Below are positions 13,200 to 25,662 of a stretch of 64,000 nt of DNA, one piece after another (the stretch's first letter is position 1; each line of letters opens with the position of its first letter). The notes under the pieces are model-generated. The model saw nothing but the letters and a program-made list of their open reading frames with translations, searched no databases and had not been told where the DNA came from. Location: positions 35,624,478-35,688,477 of the forward strand of contig OU744732.1 of assembly GCA_916613615.1 (NCBI GenBank), in the 5' to 3' direction. The DNA comes from Steromphala cineraria. Lineage: Eukaryota > Mollusca > Gastropoda > Trochida > Trochidae. A program made the position numbers and the translations under genes.

Positions 13200-14485
13200 A
13201 AAGGCACCAATCGTTTGGCGTTCATCCGCCATTTTGTAATGTTAGCATTGTGAGGAAACACATGTGCAGTATTACGCTTATTCATTAACCAAATTAAGAA
13301 ATAACTGCCTAATTGATAGAAGAGAGCATAGTTACAATTGCACCCCTTGGGCGGTTATATCTGTTCTTTTTTCAATTGGTTCTAACTCATAACTACCTTC
13401 TCATAGGTGTTTACCATTTACACCCCTTGGGAAGTTATTGCCTTTATTTAGTTGAATGCTATATACCGTGAGCTCCATCCGCGTAGGTTGGTTATCTTGT
13501 TGGGCTACAAGACTGTAAACAATCGCAAACAATTGGACTTGAAAAATTTGGATTTTCAATCAAACAAGAAAGTTAAGATTTATGAACAACGAAAGTTGCT
13601 GTCAAGCAGCGCTCTTACCTGTTGAGCTAGCGAGGATCCATTTCAGGTGATGTAAATTTTTGTGTGTCATATTTGATTTTTTATTTCCCCCTATAAACAT
13701 ATATTGATATTGCAGTAAAATCGTTTTTAATGTTAGAAATCAAGTTTTTAGTTCTAAAACCCTAAGCAGGGGGTATTGTAAGTAGACTTAAATAGTATTC
13801 TTATCAAGACATATCAAACCAGCAAAAGGATCACAAAAACGTTTTCAATTATTTGTATGTAAACCAATTTAGTTGAAAAAGTGTAATAAAATAGTTGTTA
13901 TTGTAAGAAAACAAGCGTTTATTTCTAAAAACACAAATCTGCCGGGAGGAATTTTAAAATATTTTTTCTTATCAAGACATGATAAACCCGCGAATGATAT
14001 CAGTAAAACGTTTTCAAATTAATTGTATGTAAACAAGATAAGTTGAAACCATTGCAGGAGTCTTCCGCGGGAGTGTAAGTAAAAAAAATAACCCGTTTGC
14101 CTCGGGTTATGGAAATAACCTCTGCTCGGGCTACGCCCTCGCGAGGGTATTTTCCATAACCTCTCGGTACCGGGTTATTATTTACTACATAATTCATGAT
14201 AAAAATTATCAGTAACGACAACATTTTGGCGTAGTAATGCATTCCACGATCGTAGCTTCGATGATTGGCTTCATTTCACGATGTTTTCTTTTTCGAGCGA
14301 TACACGTTATTCTTTTATCAAATTGTTAAATCTTGAACAACTGAAACACAACGTTGTATTAACCTCACAATCATATTTGAAATTAATTGGGAAATTATTA
14401 TGTAAAAATCATATATATTTGTTAACAGGAAAATCCTCCTGCATTTCGTTTCCACAAAAAGTACTTCGCTCGCATGGTCTCTTTA
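13200..14485. repeat. Dispersed repeat D1, copy 2, with foldback insertion
   Basis: The same blocks as 2,620-3,042, separated by ~850 bp that includes the foldback at 14,075. At its right end the site corresponding to MITE copy 1 reads TCTTTAATTAG, an uninterrupted TTAA. Confidence 0.55.
14075..14185. repeat. Foldback palindrome
   Basis: GTAAGTAAAAAAAATAACCCG pairs with CGGGTTATTATTTAC. The GC-rich centre CTCGGGCTACGCCCTCGCGAG contrasts with the AT-rich surroundings. It is inserted in the dispersed repeat that also occurs at 2,620-3,042. Confidence 0.65.
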
Positions 14486-14499
14486 ATTAGTTGATGGCA

Positions 14500-17226
14500 T
14501 GTTGCATGATGTTTAGTAATGTAAATCGTTTAGTTTGTATGCATATATACAAGGTGTACTATGCATGATGCATGTTACATGATGTGCTGAACACGATGCA
14601 TGATGCATTTTGTTTCATACAGTTGTGCCAATGAAATGTGTGTTAAGTGTAAAAGAAAAGAATGTTTATCGAAACAAATATCAAATGATAAATAAGTGTA
14701 AAACAGTTTAGCACACACAAGATAATCATTACATTAAATTGTGGTGATCACACTATCATTCTTACAAACATCAACACTTACAAAAGAGTTTAATTATTCT
14801 TTTATTTAAAAAAATAGAAGAAAAAAACAATGAAAACAACTACAGAGGAAAAAGATAAATACACTCGAGGCAAAAGAAACGATACCAACTTTTCAAAAGA
14901 GTACAAAACAAAATCCTGTTGTAAATGAAATGCGACTCCGAACCCTTGTGATTGGCACATCTGTTGTGAAGAAGTACTCACAATTTCAAACATCAAAGTA
15001 TGATACTTATAATTGTATGACTGTTCTTTGGAATTGAAATAGAAAAATCATTAAATGTAAAAATCTAATAAGTTTAAAGATGTTATCAATATAAATAACC
15101 CTGGTAGAAGTTCATGTGTTCACGCATTTTGTATGTAAGTTGGTTTAAAAACAAGCACAAGGATCATTTTTACTATCCTATCTCGTCTAGTTAAGGAGAT
15201 TTTCAAACGGCGTTGTCTGAAATGCACGTATTTCAATAGCGTTAACAAAGCTTTGAAATTAAAAACTTAATTCAGTTAGCTCTTGAAGAAATGAATTAAC
15301 CCTTTTTCAGCCGTAAATATTACTCGTTGCCTAACATATCATGCATTTTAACTGGTATCGTTTCTTTTGTCCCTGAGTGAACTGAAAAAATATATAAACA
15401 GATAAAAATCTGCAATAGAACATCTGAATAGATAAGTAATCAGGAAAATCTATATTACGTTGAACATTCATCATTTTATCATATATATACACACGAAAAA
15501 TAATAAAATTCGTGTTTAACGTGTGAGTTGCAAAACATCAACATTGCAAGACAAATATACAACAAAGCCTAAACTACAACATATTGAATAAAAACATATT
15601 TATTACGTATTCAGATCTATGAACAACCTTTTCTCCTTGAATCCCTTTAGGGGAATCATCATTTACCATGAAGATAAATAACTTGACGCTCTTTAGAATA
15701 AGCCTAGGCAATATTGGATTAGTGACGACCTGTAAAAAATCCAAACGAAAACAAGATTTATAAATTCAAAACACATTGTTCGTTCCTTCCTTTTAAATGG
15801 GTAGTAGCACGTTTTTTGGCAATTTTATATTTTAAATATTTCCCTGATAATTAAAAGTTAATGCTGCTAAATGTATTATTTTGATAGTGTCAAAAATCTC
15901 ATTACACAAGCCAATCATCCATAGTCCGAGGACAAAGTAGGAAAATTCACATAAAATCCATTGGCGGCCATTTTGTGTGAACACCTTTAATTCATTTTGT
16001 GTAAGATAAAGGAATCACATGGCTAAAGTTTACGTTATATATTTGAATTATTACTGCTTCATTTTTTTTGAATACATTGTCTTTCAATGAGAACCCTTAA
16101 TTTTCATTTTCCTGACCTCACCTTACATTCCTCCTTAAAACGTTCTACTGCCCCTTTAAATGATCTACTATGATCAGTACTGTGGTTTTGACAATCATCG
16201 GTCATCAACGATAATCTTAAATCAAAATCTCAAGTCTTGTCCTCATCCTGTCACTGCTGGTAATAAAACTTATCAGGCTTAATTTTTTACATTATGAAAC
16301 AAATTGAGCCACAGTATTGTTGTCGTTAATGTCCTCTTTTCACACTTTATTCCAGCGCATCAAGACTGATGGTACGTAATCTTTATGAAGAAAATGTTTA
16401 ATTCTTGCTTAAAATAGAAAATAATGTAAATCTTGAAATGTACACTGTTCAACTGCAATATCTATCAGTGATGGTGCTGAATCTTTATGATCTTTAAGAT
16501 CTCTATGATCCTAGGAATTGAAGATTATGATAACTTTGTACGTAGTGAATACTGATTATTACCTGCAATATCTAGTAGTGAAATGTGAAAAAAAATTATT
16601 TTGTTTTGTATACAAATACATAATGACAATTGTCATTGTCAATAAGCAATAAACAAATGCAAAAGGTAAACATCTTATGGGAAATAAAAACTTTAAAAAA
16701 AAATAAAAAAATGTTGTCGTTAATCTGTATACACGTTGCCTCTGTGGAAGAAGACAAAAATAGTTTCAAGGCAAAACTCCATTTATGGTTCACAAGGTTG
16801 TCAAGTCTAAACAATTTAACCCTCATTATACTAGCAGTCAATAGTCCTCTTTTCAGCTTTCAGTCTTAATGACTTAACAAAATGGGAGTCTTTCAAGTCT
16901 GCTAAATGAGATAACCTTCAAGAAATATGCTGAGTTCGCCATGTAGTATTTGTTCTAGACTAATATTTAGTCTCAGAAGTATTGTTTTCAATATTGACAA
17001 TATTTGTAAACAATTCATGTCTAATAACAAAATGGAGCCCAGAAGATGCTCCTACAGTTGACGATCTAGACTTGCTATACTTTGGTCGTCAATTGAATAT
17101 TTTGCGTTAGGGTCTGGATGGCAGACTATACATGTATGTGTTCGTATGAACAACTTTGCAAAACAGTCCAAATGAAAGCGCGCATAAAATCTCTAAACTA
17201 GAAAAAAGAGGTGTTATTGATGTCAA
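14500..17226. other. Intergenic region below the CRT-like gene
   Basis: Holds MITE copy 4 and a short patch of GATGCATGATGCAT repeats (14,520-14,610). It probably includes the 3' UTR of the CRT-like gene next to 17,227. No other gene seen. Confidence 0.4.
15793..16159 (-). mobile_element. MITE M1 copy 4
   Basis: Full length, with TTAA on both sides and the core motif GGCGGCCATTTTGTGTG kept. Confidence 0.85.
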
Positions 17227-19455
17227 TTAGCTTAGCCCAGCATATGGTGTTGACGTTTCGTTTTCCATCCGTCTTTGTCTCTCTTCTTCTCTGTTATTAT
17301 CTTGACCACTGAAATATTTATACACAAAGACAGCCGGTACAATGATAACTAGACCCGCCAGAGTGAAAGCGGTCGTAATGTTGAACTGAGGATGCCAGTA
17401 AAAGCTTTTCTCTCCATTTATGTCAAACAACATCATAAAGAGAGTGGCCAGTGGCGCTACCATCGATTGCACAACCACAGCATAAACGGCCCCTTCGGCG
17501 TATTCGATTAAAAGAAACTGGAATAGGTTTGAGAAGCAATAGCCAATGATAAACAGCCATGCCTTTCCAGGAAGTCCCTGACAGGAAGCGAAAGTACTGA
17601 AGCAGCAGTGCAAACCCTTGCGCAGACTCTCTCCGAAGTCGTAGATTGAATTTGCCTAGAAATGATGAATGGAAAAATTAGAGTTGCACACTTTTGAAGA
17701 CATCATTTAAAATAATACTTTATTTATACTCCATTTTATCAACAGGACGCCGAGGAATAAAATTTTAAAATGGTTACTCTATCGGGAGTTTGTATTCCAA
17801 CAAGAGTCGACATAATAGATTGTTAAAAACATTTCTCGAAATATGGTCGATTTTAATCAAGCATTGTATGATTGAATATTCATATAGTATTTTTAAGACA
17901 CGTCTTGTTAGGATATGCACCGTGCGGTTAACAATAATAAATGACAGTGTTGCTTAGTGTTTATACTTGGTGAGACCGCCATATTTTAAAACGAAGTATA
18001 CAACATAAGTTGTATGCTTCTCACGAGGGTAATTCGGTCTGATTTACCTTCATTGTAGAAATGTTTGCCCGAGCCGCAAGGCGAGGGCTGACATTTCTAC
18101 AAAGATGGTACATCAGACCGTATTACCCTCTTGAGAGTTGAGAAGCAGACAACGTATTTATCTTACCGTCATGTCAGAAGAAAATATATTCATTTTAGTT
18201 TGACTGCCGCAAACGGATGAGCGATCACCGTATAAACGGCCTTGATCCTTAATGTAAACAAAATGGCGTCATCAAAACCGACTGCAATGTTATGAATCGT
18301 GTTACGTTAACCTTCTAGCCTTAACATGCTTAAAAAATGTTTGATTTAATCCTATAGCATGTGCATGTAATGCAACGCGGAATTTGTTTCCAAATAAAAC
18401 ATAGAATGATGAGAAAACAAATCTACATTTGATAACGACGAAAACTACTGCCAGCAATTCGAACTTATCGAAACTCTTTTGGTAACGTCCTCATAACGCT
18501 ATGCGACGCCTTTTCTCGGAGAGAAGCTGCTGCATTGGCAGTGGGGTACATGAAATTTGTACACCGTGAGAGGTGAGCCTCGCGGGGTACATGCACATAA
18601 AACTATTCGATTGCCAGCCTATCAAAAACGAGTATTTTATTGTAAGGAAAAATGATATGGGTAATTACAAATTCTCTTTCGTGACACTAAATGTGCTTTT
18701 GATCCGTTAAAGAGCCTCTTCGTGAATTTCTCGTGTTTTGCTTTAATATGAACGTTAATTAAATAAGATGAAATAAAAATTCAAAATATCTCCAATTTTT
18801 ATGATTAAAACATGTGAAAATCTTACAAGAGTCAACTACATCCACAATAGACAAATTCACACGTCAAATTTACATGAATACTAATTATATAATCTTACAA
18901 ATATTATCAACTTATAACTGCTGTTCTGAATGCTTTAGATAAGTTTCCAAAATTACGTTTGACTAATTGACGCGCGTCATTGTCCGGTTTTCGATCACCA
19001 TCGCGTCTTCAAACCTTCCTTCATTTTACGACGTCGATAAGTTCTAAAATGATTCTTTCCTGCAACAGCCGATATTTCTCCATCAGATGACGGTGTTGGC
19101 AAATATGACCCTCTACAACCCACGGGTAAAATAAATCATCCTTAGCTTGTAAATGACCTACCCGTCCGAACTGGGGTACAAGGTCCACCCAGAACAAAGC
19201 CAATATTGCCAGGACTTGAAACGCCGAGGTCCACATGACAAATGTTAGCGAGTTCGACTGAAACAAAATACATCATCCTAATCAAAGCATTCGTCATCCA
19301 CCTCATAGTCATTGTCATCGTTTCCGTCATCATCACCATCATCATCGTTATCATCGTCATCCTCATCATCATCATCATTATCGTCATCGTCATCGTCATC
19401 ATCATTATCGTCATCGTCATCGTCATCGTCGTCGTCATCATCATCGTCATCGTCG

Positions 19456-19500
<45 letters not shown>

Positions 19501-22500
19501 GCTTCCTGATATGTTATTATTACCATCATATTTGTCAATTTGTCTGACAATATATATTGGCGATCTACAGATATTATTTACCAATTTTTACCAAAGCTGA
19601 GACAAATGAAGATGACCGTTATGTTTTGCCGTTGATACATGTAGATTGGACTTGATCATCTCGTCGTAAATTTACATGTAATCAAAATTAGTAGCTGCGC
19701 TTTTCTGCCATTATCTGTAGCCCGAATTCCCCTGAGCTCATGTTTGCTTATGACGTTGCTGATCTTTATTTACTGAACTCTCATGTTTGATAACGATTGA
19801 TCAAAGTCAAAATTTGTACAGGAACAAATTCTTTAAAACACGATTTCTACCCTCTTTCTTGTGTTTGAACATGTATGAACTTTCAATAATAAGTACCCTT
19901 GTATTCCGTTTCGAAAAATTATTGTTTTTTTCATGAAATTCAAACTCAACCTTATCTTGCTAATATTTTTCTTTCTGCGCAGCAAAGGTGAGAGTTTCCT
20001 CTGCCATTGACTGTAGTCGCCTCATAGAACCTTACCCGTCCCTGAAGTTCCTGCTATCCGATCATTTATGTACTTAACAGTCGTATTTTATAGTTTTTTC
20101 CTATTCGCAAAATCATTTTTTATTTCGTAACGTTCAAAGTCAACCTTATCTTGCCGATTTTGTTCTGCCGGTGAAGAAAGGGTAGCCTTTCTTTTGTCAT
20201 TGACTGAAGTCGCCTCATAGAACCCAATCTCATTCAAATCAGATCGAAACTACTCCTACGTCGCTAGTTTCGATCTGATTTGAATGAGATTGCATAGAAC
20301 CTTACCTGTCCCTGGAGCTCCTGCTCGCTGATGACGTTGCTGATCCCGAGGGGGAGGAAACCAAGAGCAAAGACGAGGGGCCAGATGACCCTTGCGACTC
20401 CCCCCGATGCCCCATCCCCTGTAACGTCGCTCCCCTTCAACCCCCAGATCTGAGGCTCGAGGCTGATGAAAACTCCGATGAGGACGATCATTACACAACC
20501 CAAGCGGCGGGCACTGATTCCTGTTAATAAAGGGGAAATCGATTGAATCAAAACAGTTACTGACCAGTGTCTGTGCAGTGTCCCCTTTAAACAATCATTC
20601 ATAGAAAATTGATTAGTTAAATATGAAGATCGATTTGGTGAAAACGATTAAAGTTGTTTAACTCAAATTCAATTACCTCCCTTTGCAATGACTTAACAAA
20701 ACGCTTGCTTTCTAACAACCAATGAGATCACTTCCAAAATCAACTTCCTATCTCTCATTATGACTTTCTTTCCATCTTTTCCCTCATCCTTTCGATCCCT
20801 TTCTCCCTGATCTGTCTACTTTCTTTTGGATGGCGACATCCACGTATTAAATAGCTGAAAAATTGCAGACAACGCGTTAAACCCCAACTCACTCACTTGA
20901 TGTCGCGAACGGTCGAGTTGTTTACCCACTTGATGTCTTCGTTTTGTTTCTGATTGGAAAACATGTACGCAAAGGGAGGTAATTGGGTTTGAGGTAAACT
21001 CCGTTAAGTTTTCCATGGCTGTAGTGTTGATATATCGGAACGAAAGCGCTGGATTATAGGGGATGGGATAAACCCGTTATTTACATGTGTTTTCAACTGC
21101 TACTTTTGTTTTAAAACAATTTCTCTCAATTGATTATTTTATTCTTTTCTAAGGAAACTATTCAAATTTGACAGCTTTTCTAAGTTATAAAAATATCGTA
21201 TTTATTTAGAATTTACAAGAAGAAAATTCGTTTTCTTTATTATTTCACAATGCCTTTGATACTCTCAACACTGTTGGTTTAAAATAGAAACCGAAAGTAA
21301 ACCAAGAATGTAGTTTTGTTCTGTAAGTATTTGAGTGAGTCAGAGTTCTCACGTCCATAGACCCGTGATTTCACCCTTGTGGTTCTCATGTGATTCGCAT
21401 ATGATTCTCATATGATTCGCATATGATTTTCATGTGATCTTCGTGTGACCCTTTTTTATTTGTTTTGTTTACTCTGTCTTCATTATATTCTTTGTAAGTT
21501 ATAAGTTGAGGAGATTGTGTCATCCTATCACATTACCTACTTACTTACTTGAAAAATTATTTAGAAAGATTGCGACAAAGCTCTCTCTGCTGCGCTTTTT
21601 GTACCATACAAAGACAGAGCATAGATTTCAAAACAAATGTTGGCTAGTCAATGCAACGTTGCATTTATTTAGTTTTAAGCATAAGGTATTTATATGAAAA
21701 TTATCAGAATGTCTTTAAACAGGCAGTAGTACGTTTTTGGGGAAAAAACATTGTGAAATTTTTCACCCAAATATGTACGTTAATGCTAAATGTATTAATT
21801 TGATTGTGCCAAAAATCTCATTACACAAACAAATTATCCATAGTCAGAGAACAAATTGTAAAGATCCAAATATAGTCCATTGGCGGTAATTTTTGTGTCA
21901 ACACCTTTAATTCAATTTGTGTAAGAAACTGAACTTTACAATATTTATTTGATTTATTACTGCTTGATTTACTTTAAATACATTGTTTTTCAATTGGAAC
22001 CATTTATTTTCATTTCCTGACATCACCTTATACCCCCCCCCCCCCCCCCCCCCTAAAACGTGCGTTGTCCAAAATGAAACAAGTTTTCATCTTAAAATAT
22101 TTCATAAAAAAATGTTTTGTCAATATTTGTTTTAACAAAAATGCATACAAATATTTTACGTATACTTTATTGCAGAAATTGAAATATCCTCAATTCTTAT
22201 TTTTATCCCATGCCTGTTCGGGGATGATGCCAGATTGGTCACCGGCATTGCAAAGTAAGTACTTGGTATATGTACTACGTAATGATGGCGTCTGCTAGTG
22301 TGACGTTTTTTAATTTTGAAAATTTCCAAGAATGACGATTTGTGCCGTAGAAAATAATAAGCACGTTTGTGTATCTTAATTTATTTCCTACGAGGGCAGT
22401 CATATCGAGGTTCATATTTTTCATGTTTCCCTAAAGCAAAATATCACTTTTTCATTGTGACGTCACGTTATAAACAATACTTTGACGTCACAATCTATAC

Positions 22501-24173
22501 GAACCGGCGGTGGGTAGTCCGCCTTTGCAGAGAAGTAGGTTTTGAGTATTTTCTTAAATTTTGGGACTATAATTAACAGAATATTATATTCGTGCTCATG
22601 ACATACTATGTTTACGACACTCGTGCCTAAACATCAGTATATCCCTCTCTCTCTCTCTCTCGGGAAATACTAATATTTAGCAAGTCGTGTCGTAAACATA
22701 GTATGTCATAGACACGCATATAATATCCTCTATATATGACTACCATATCAAAGTATGTCAGTACATTTAATGTAGGTATTGTTTGTCTAGCGAATGATAA
22801 AATTATCATATTTATGGATTTTTCTATGTATTATATATAACTTTCTGAAACAAAGTGTGTATTACAGTTAATAACCGATTGTGATAACGAATAGATTAAA
22901 ATTTTGTACCATGAAGATATGGTTTAAAGGGGCAGTTGCACGTTTTAGGGGGAATAAAAGGTGATGTCAGGAAAATGAAAATAAATGGTTCCAAATGAAA
23001 GATAATTTATTTTAACTGAATGAAGCAATAATAAATCAAATACATTATGTAAAGTTCAGCCATACGATTCCTTTTTCTTATTAAAAAAAAAAGAATTAAA
23101 AAATGGCCTATTATTTGTTGCCTTATTATGAATGATTGGTTTGTATTATGAGATTTTTGACATATCAAAATAATACATAAAGCATTTACATACAGTTATC
23201 AGTGAAAAATTGAAAATATCAAATTTAAAAAAAAACGTGCTACTTTAAAATGTTATTGTACATATAAACTTTAGTTTGCTTGTTCTCTTGTGCTTGTGAC
23301 ATACCAGCTCATAATTGACTGAATAAATAGTCATCTTCCAACATCAGATATGTAATGCATTTTTTAATTGTTTCAAAATCTTATAATTCAATTAGTCTTT
23401 CAGCAGTAAAAAAATATATACAATAACTATTAGGTATTATTAATATTATTATTAAGTAGAAATTTAAATCTCTAAACCAAGTATTGAAATGGTTATGCAG
23501 ATCTGTTTGATGTGCATTGAATGATTCTTGGATATATTCCATCTCTACGTCATTGATTATATAGCCTTTGATTCTGCAACTCGTGTGAACTAATACAAAA
23601 TAAACAAAAATCTTGAAATTTAGTCCAAAGTATGACAATCCTTATCAAAACTATATGTTACCAACCTTTACGTAGTATAAGAAGTCTGCAAACCACGGTG
23701 TAAGGAATTACGGTGCTGGACAAAATTCCTTGTAAATATGGCGGCGTTTTGTCAGCAGCAAAGACAACAAGAACTCCATTCAGGGTTGTTAATCCACCAA
23801 TCAGAATCAAGATCTTCCAGCTCGCTTTGCACAGGAATTTCATTTGTCGATTGAAAGTCAGTTTTATCATCAATATCATAAGGAAGAAAATGACAGGAAA
23901 AAATAATGACGATACCAGCAAAACGACGAAAGGATCTCCCCCTACGGCTACCATCGTTTGCGCATATACCGGAAGTGAGACTGTCATGAGAACGGTTGAG
24001 ACGACGTTTACGACGGCGATAAGGCCAACGACGATTGTTTTCGAAATTTGACGGGGAGTCGTAGTGTCACCTCCTACAGTTGAAAGAAGTGTAGTGTTTT
24101 CATCAGCTTGAAGATAGTTCAAATGGGCACACTCCTCCGAAGCGAGTAAACTGCTGCTGTCCATCTCGGCCAT
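17227..24173 (-). CDS. crt-like: CRT-like (chloroquine-resistance-transporter-like) multi-pass transporter, 4 exons
   Basis: Exons on the minus strand: 23666-24173, 20306-20520, 19162-19257 and 17227-17655. Phases 1/0/0 agree and give 415 residues, the usual CRT-like length. The start ATG (24171-24173) has A at -3 and G at +4. The first ~45 residues are an acidic cytosolic tail (LLASEE). About ten hydrophobic helices follow, beginning with TIVVGLIAVVNVVSTVLMTV. The motif PPYLQGILSSTVIPY, the SEQEL segment after helix 6, FWVDLVPQFG, and the cysteine-bearing loop (HCCFSTFASC) before the last helices match the CRT branch of the drug/metabolite transporter superfamily. CRT proteins export small solutes or peptides from acidic vacuoles or lysosomes, so a lysosomal exporter is inferred; the substrate is unknown. 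The C-terminus is charged and ends YAGLS. Introns carry MITEs at 21,715 and 22,924, an ATC array and duplicated exon-2 edges. The junctions are read by eye, not checked against transcripts. Confidence 0.82.
18009..18153. repeat. Foldback palindrome
   Basis: GCTTCTCACGAGGGTAAT and GGTCTGAT pair with complements ending GAGAAGC. Centre GCCCGAGCCGCAAGGCGAGG. It lies in CRT-like intron 3. Confidence 0.65.
18836..19017. repeat. Dispersed repeat D2, arm 2 (inverted)
   Basis: Inverted copy of 10,846-11,030, in CRT-like intron 3 about 145 bp below the exon-3 edge at 19,162. Confidence 0.65.
19285..19500. repeat. ATC/GTC trinucleotide array in CRT-like intron 2
   Basis: Near-pure CAT/CGT triplets; any long open frame here (poly-Asp, poly-Ser, poly-Met) is an artefact. 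Confidence 0.95.
19919..20225. repeat. Two degenerate tandem copies next to CRT-like exon 2
   Basis: Blocks 19,919-20,045 and 20,105-20,225 share CAACCTTATCTTGC, CATTGACTG and GTCGCCTCATAGAACC. The first also carries a copy of the last seven codons and splice donor of exon 2 (compare 20,010-20,050 with 20,293-20,330). Confidence 0.6.
20226..20291. repeat. Perfect 27-bp inverted repeat beside CRT-like exon 2
   Basis: Arms 20,226-20,252 and 20,265-20,291 match base for base with a 12-base loop, 14 bases below the exon edge at 20,306. Perfect arms suggest a recent event. The structure falls just past the splice donor in the pre-mRNA. Confidence 0.75.
21365..21450. repeat. Short tandem repeat of ~11-12 bp units
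   Basis: Units of the type TGATTCGCATA / TGATTCTCATA repeated about six times in CRT-like intron 1. Confidence 0.8.
21715..22064 (-). mobile_element. MITE M1 copy 5 with poly-C expansion
   Basis: Lies in CRT-like intron 1. The right end is cut short after AAAACGTGCG, and the short C run next to the terminal repeat has grown to about 20 C (22,033-22,053). Confidence 0.8.
22370..22520. repeat. Dispersed repeat D3, uninterrupted copy
   Basis: CTACGAGGGCAGT..GAGGTTCATATTTTTCAT..ATTGTGACGTCACG matches the two flanks of the LINE fragment at 38,396-38,770. Confidence 0.6.
22579..22731. repeat. Foldback palindrome with CT-repeat loop
   Basis: CATGACATACTATGTTTACG pairs with CGTAAACATAGTATGTCAT. 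The loop holds a (CT)n run. Two TGACGTCA octamers lie upstream at 22,458 and 22,483. Confidence 0.65.
22924..23248 (+). mobile_element. MITE M1 copy 6
   Basis: Lies in CRT-like intron 1. Left end complete, right end shortened (CGTGCTACTTTAA), TTAA on both sides. Confidence 0.8.
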
Positions 24174-24690
24174 TTGGATTCACTGACTAGTTCACCTCAC
24201 GAATTCTAAGAAAATGCTTGTCCACCGAAATGGAGTCACGTGCCGTATTAAAATAGACCATGACGATATAACTGAAGGGAAATGATCAACATGACAAAAC
24301 GGTTTCACGTTATGAAAGTTGGTGTTAGTCAGGGTCCGTTACTCAGTCCCTCTCTGTCAATGTTTCCTTCCTTCTAATTCATTCCTTTTCTCGTTGCAAT
24401 TTTTGACACTTGATCTACATTAAGTATAATACAACTTGACCATAATTACACTCACTGTCTCGTTCACACAAATCATATCCTTGATAGCTTTAAAAAGTGA
24501 GCAGCCATAGAATTTAATGTCCGATAAGCAACTCTTTCAAACACAACATCCGCATTGTTTAGAAGTTATTTTTAGAACAGTGGAAATTCCAATTTCACGA
24601 TGGCTCAAGGGGATCTCCCGCCTTATAAACGTGTTATTTGGCGCGTAAGGAGTTGTCTTTGCTAACAGGTTTGATTACAAACGTGTGTGT

Positions 24691-25044
24691 TTAAAGGGGC
24701 AGTAGCACGTTGTTTGATAATTTTATAATATAAATATTTCACTGTTATTTGTAAGTTAATGCTAAATGTATTATTTTGACTGTGTCAAAAAACACATTAC
24801 GCAAGCCAATCATCCATAGTCATAGGACAAAGAATGAAGATTCACATAAATTTCATTGGCGGCCATTTTGTGTGAACAACTTTATTTATTTTGTGTAATG
24901 AAAATGAATCGCATAGCTAAACTTTACGTGATTTATTGCTGCTTAATTAAGTTTAAATAGATTGTCCTTCAATTGGAACCATTTATTTTTATTTTCCTGA
25001 CAGCACCTTATATTCCCCCTTAAAATGTGCTACTGCCCCTTTAA
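24691..25044 (-). mobile_element. MITE M1 copy 7
   Basis: Full length with TTAA at both edges, just upstream of the CRT-like start codon. Confidence 0.85.
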
Positions 25045-25122
25045 ATGTTGTAAACGCGTTAGCTCTTTCTAAACACCTAAAAGAGTATTTTGGGGCGGGG
25101 CTCTCACTGTTTAGCTACATTA

Positions 25123-25550
25123 TCACTGTGTATAACCGTACACCGGAACTAGCAAGGTGTACGGCGGAGAAATGTTGCTAGCGAGGAGCGTGATCGCGTA
25201 AACGGGATCACTTAAAAAACAATCATCGCTGTTTCATCAACTTTTTCTATGTTATTTTCATGCCAATAGCTTTCTGAGACATAACTATTTAATGTCATAT
25301 TCTGTTCATAGTCACAGATAGCAAATATGTTACAACAACGTTACTCGCAACTGTCATTGTTACTGTCCCTTAGATACAGAATGACAAGCAAATACATTTT
25401 ACTAAGTATGTGTGCTAAAATTACCACATGATGTTGATTATTTGAAAATTATGAAGTAACATATTACCTAACTGTCGATTTCGGCTCCTCGCTAGCAACA
25501 TTTCTCCGCCGTACACCTCGCTAGTTCCGGTGTACGGTTATAGACAGTGA
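25123..25550. mobile_element. 428 bp non-coding element with ~66 bp terminal inverted repeats
   Basis: The left arm begins TCACTGTGTATAACCGTACA and the right arm ends in its reverse complement with very few mismatches. The arms share GGCGGAGAAATGTTGCTAGC. The flanks suggest a short TTA duplication. No open frame; a MITE of a TIR DNA transposon. Confidence 0.75.
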
Positions 25551-25662
25551 TTAGGTATAATGAAGGTTGAGCCACAAGCATATGGTCACTTTTCTCCTAT
25601 ATATCCAAAGCCACTTTAATATTAAGCTTTTATATTGATATTCAACTTGCTATTTTAAAAGG

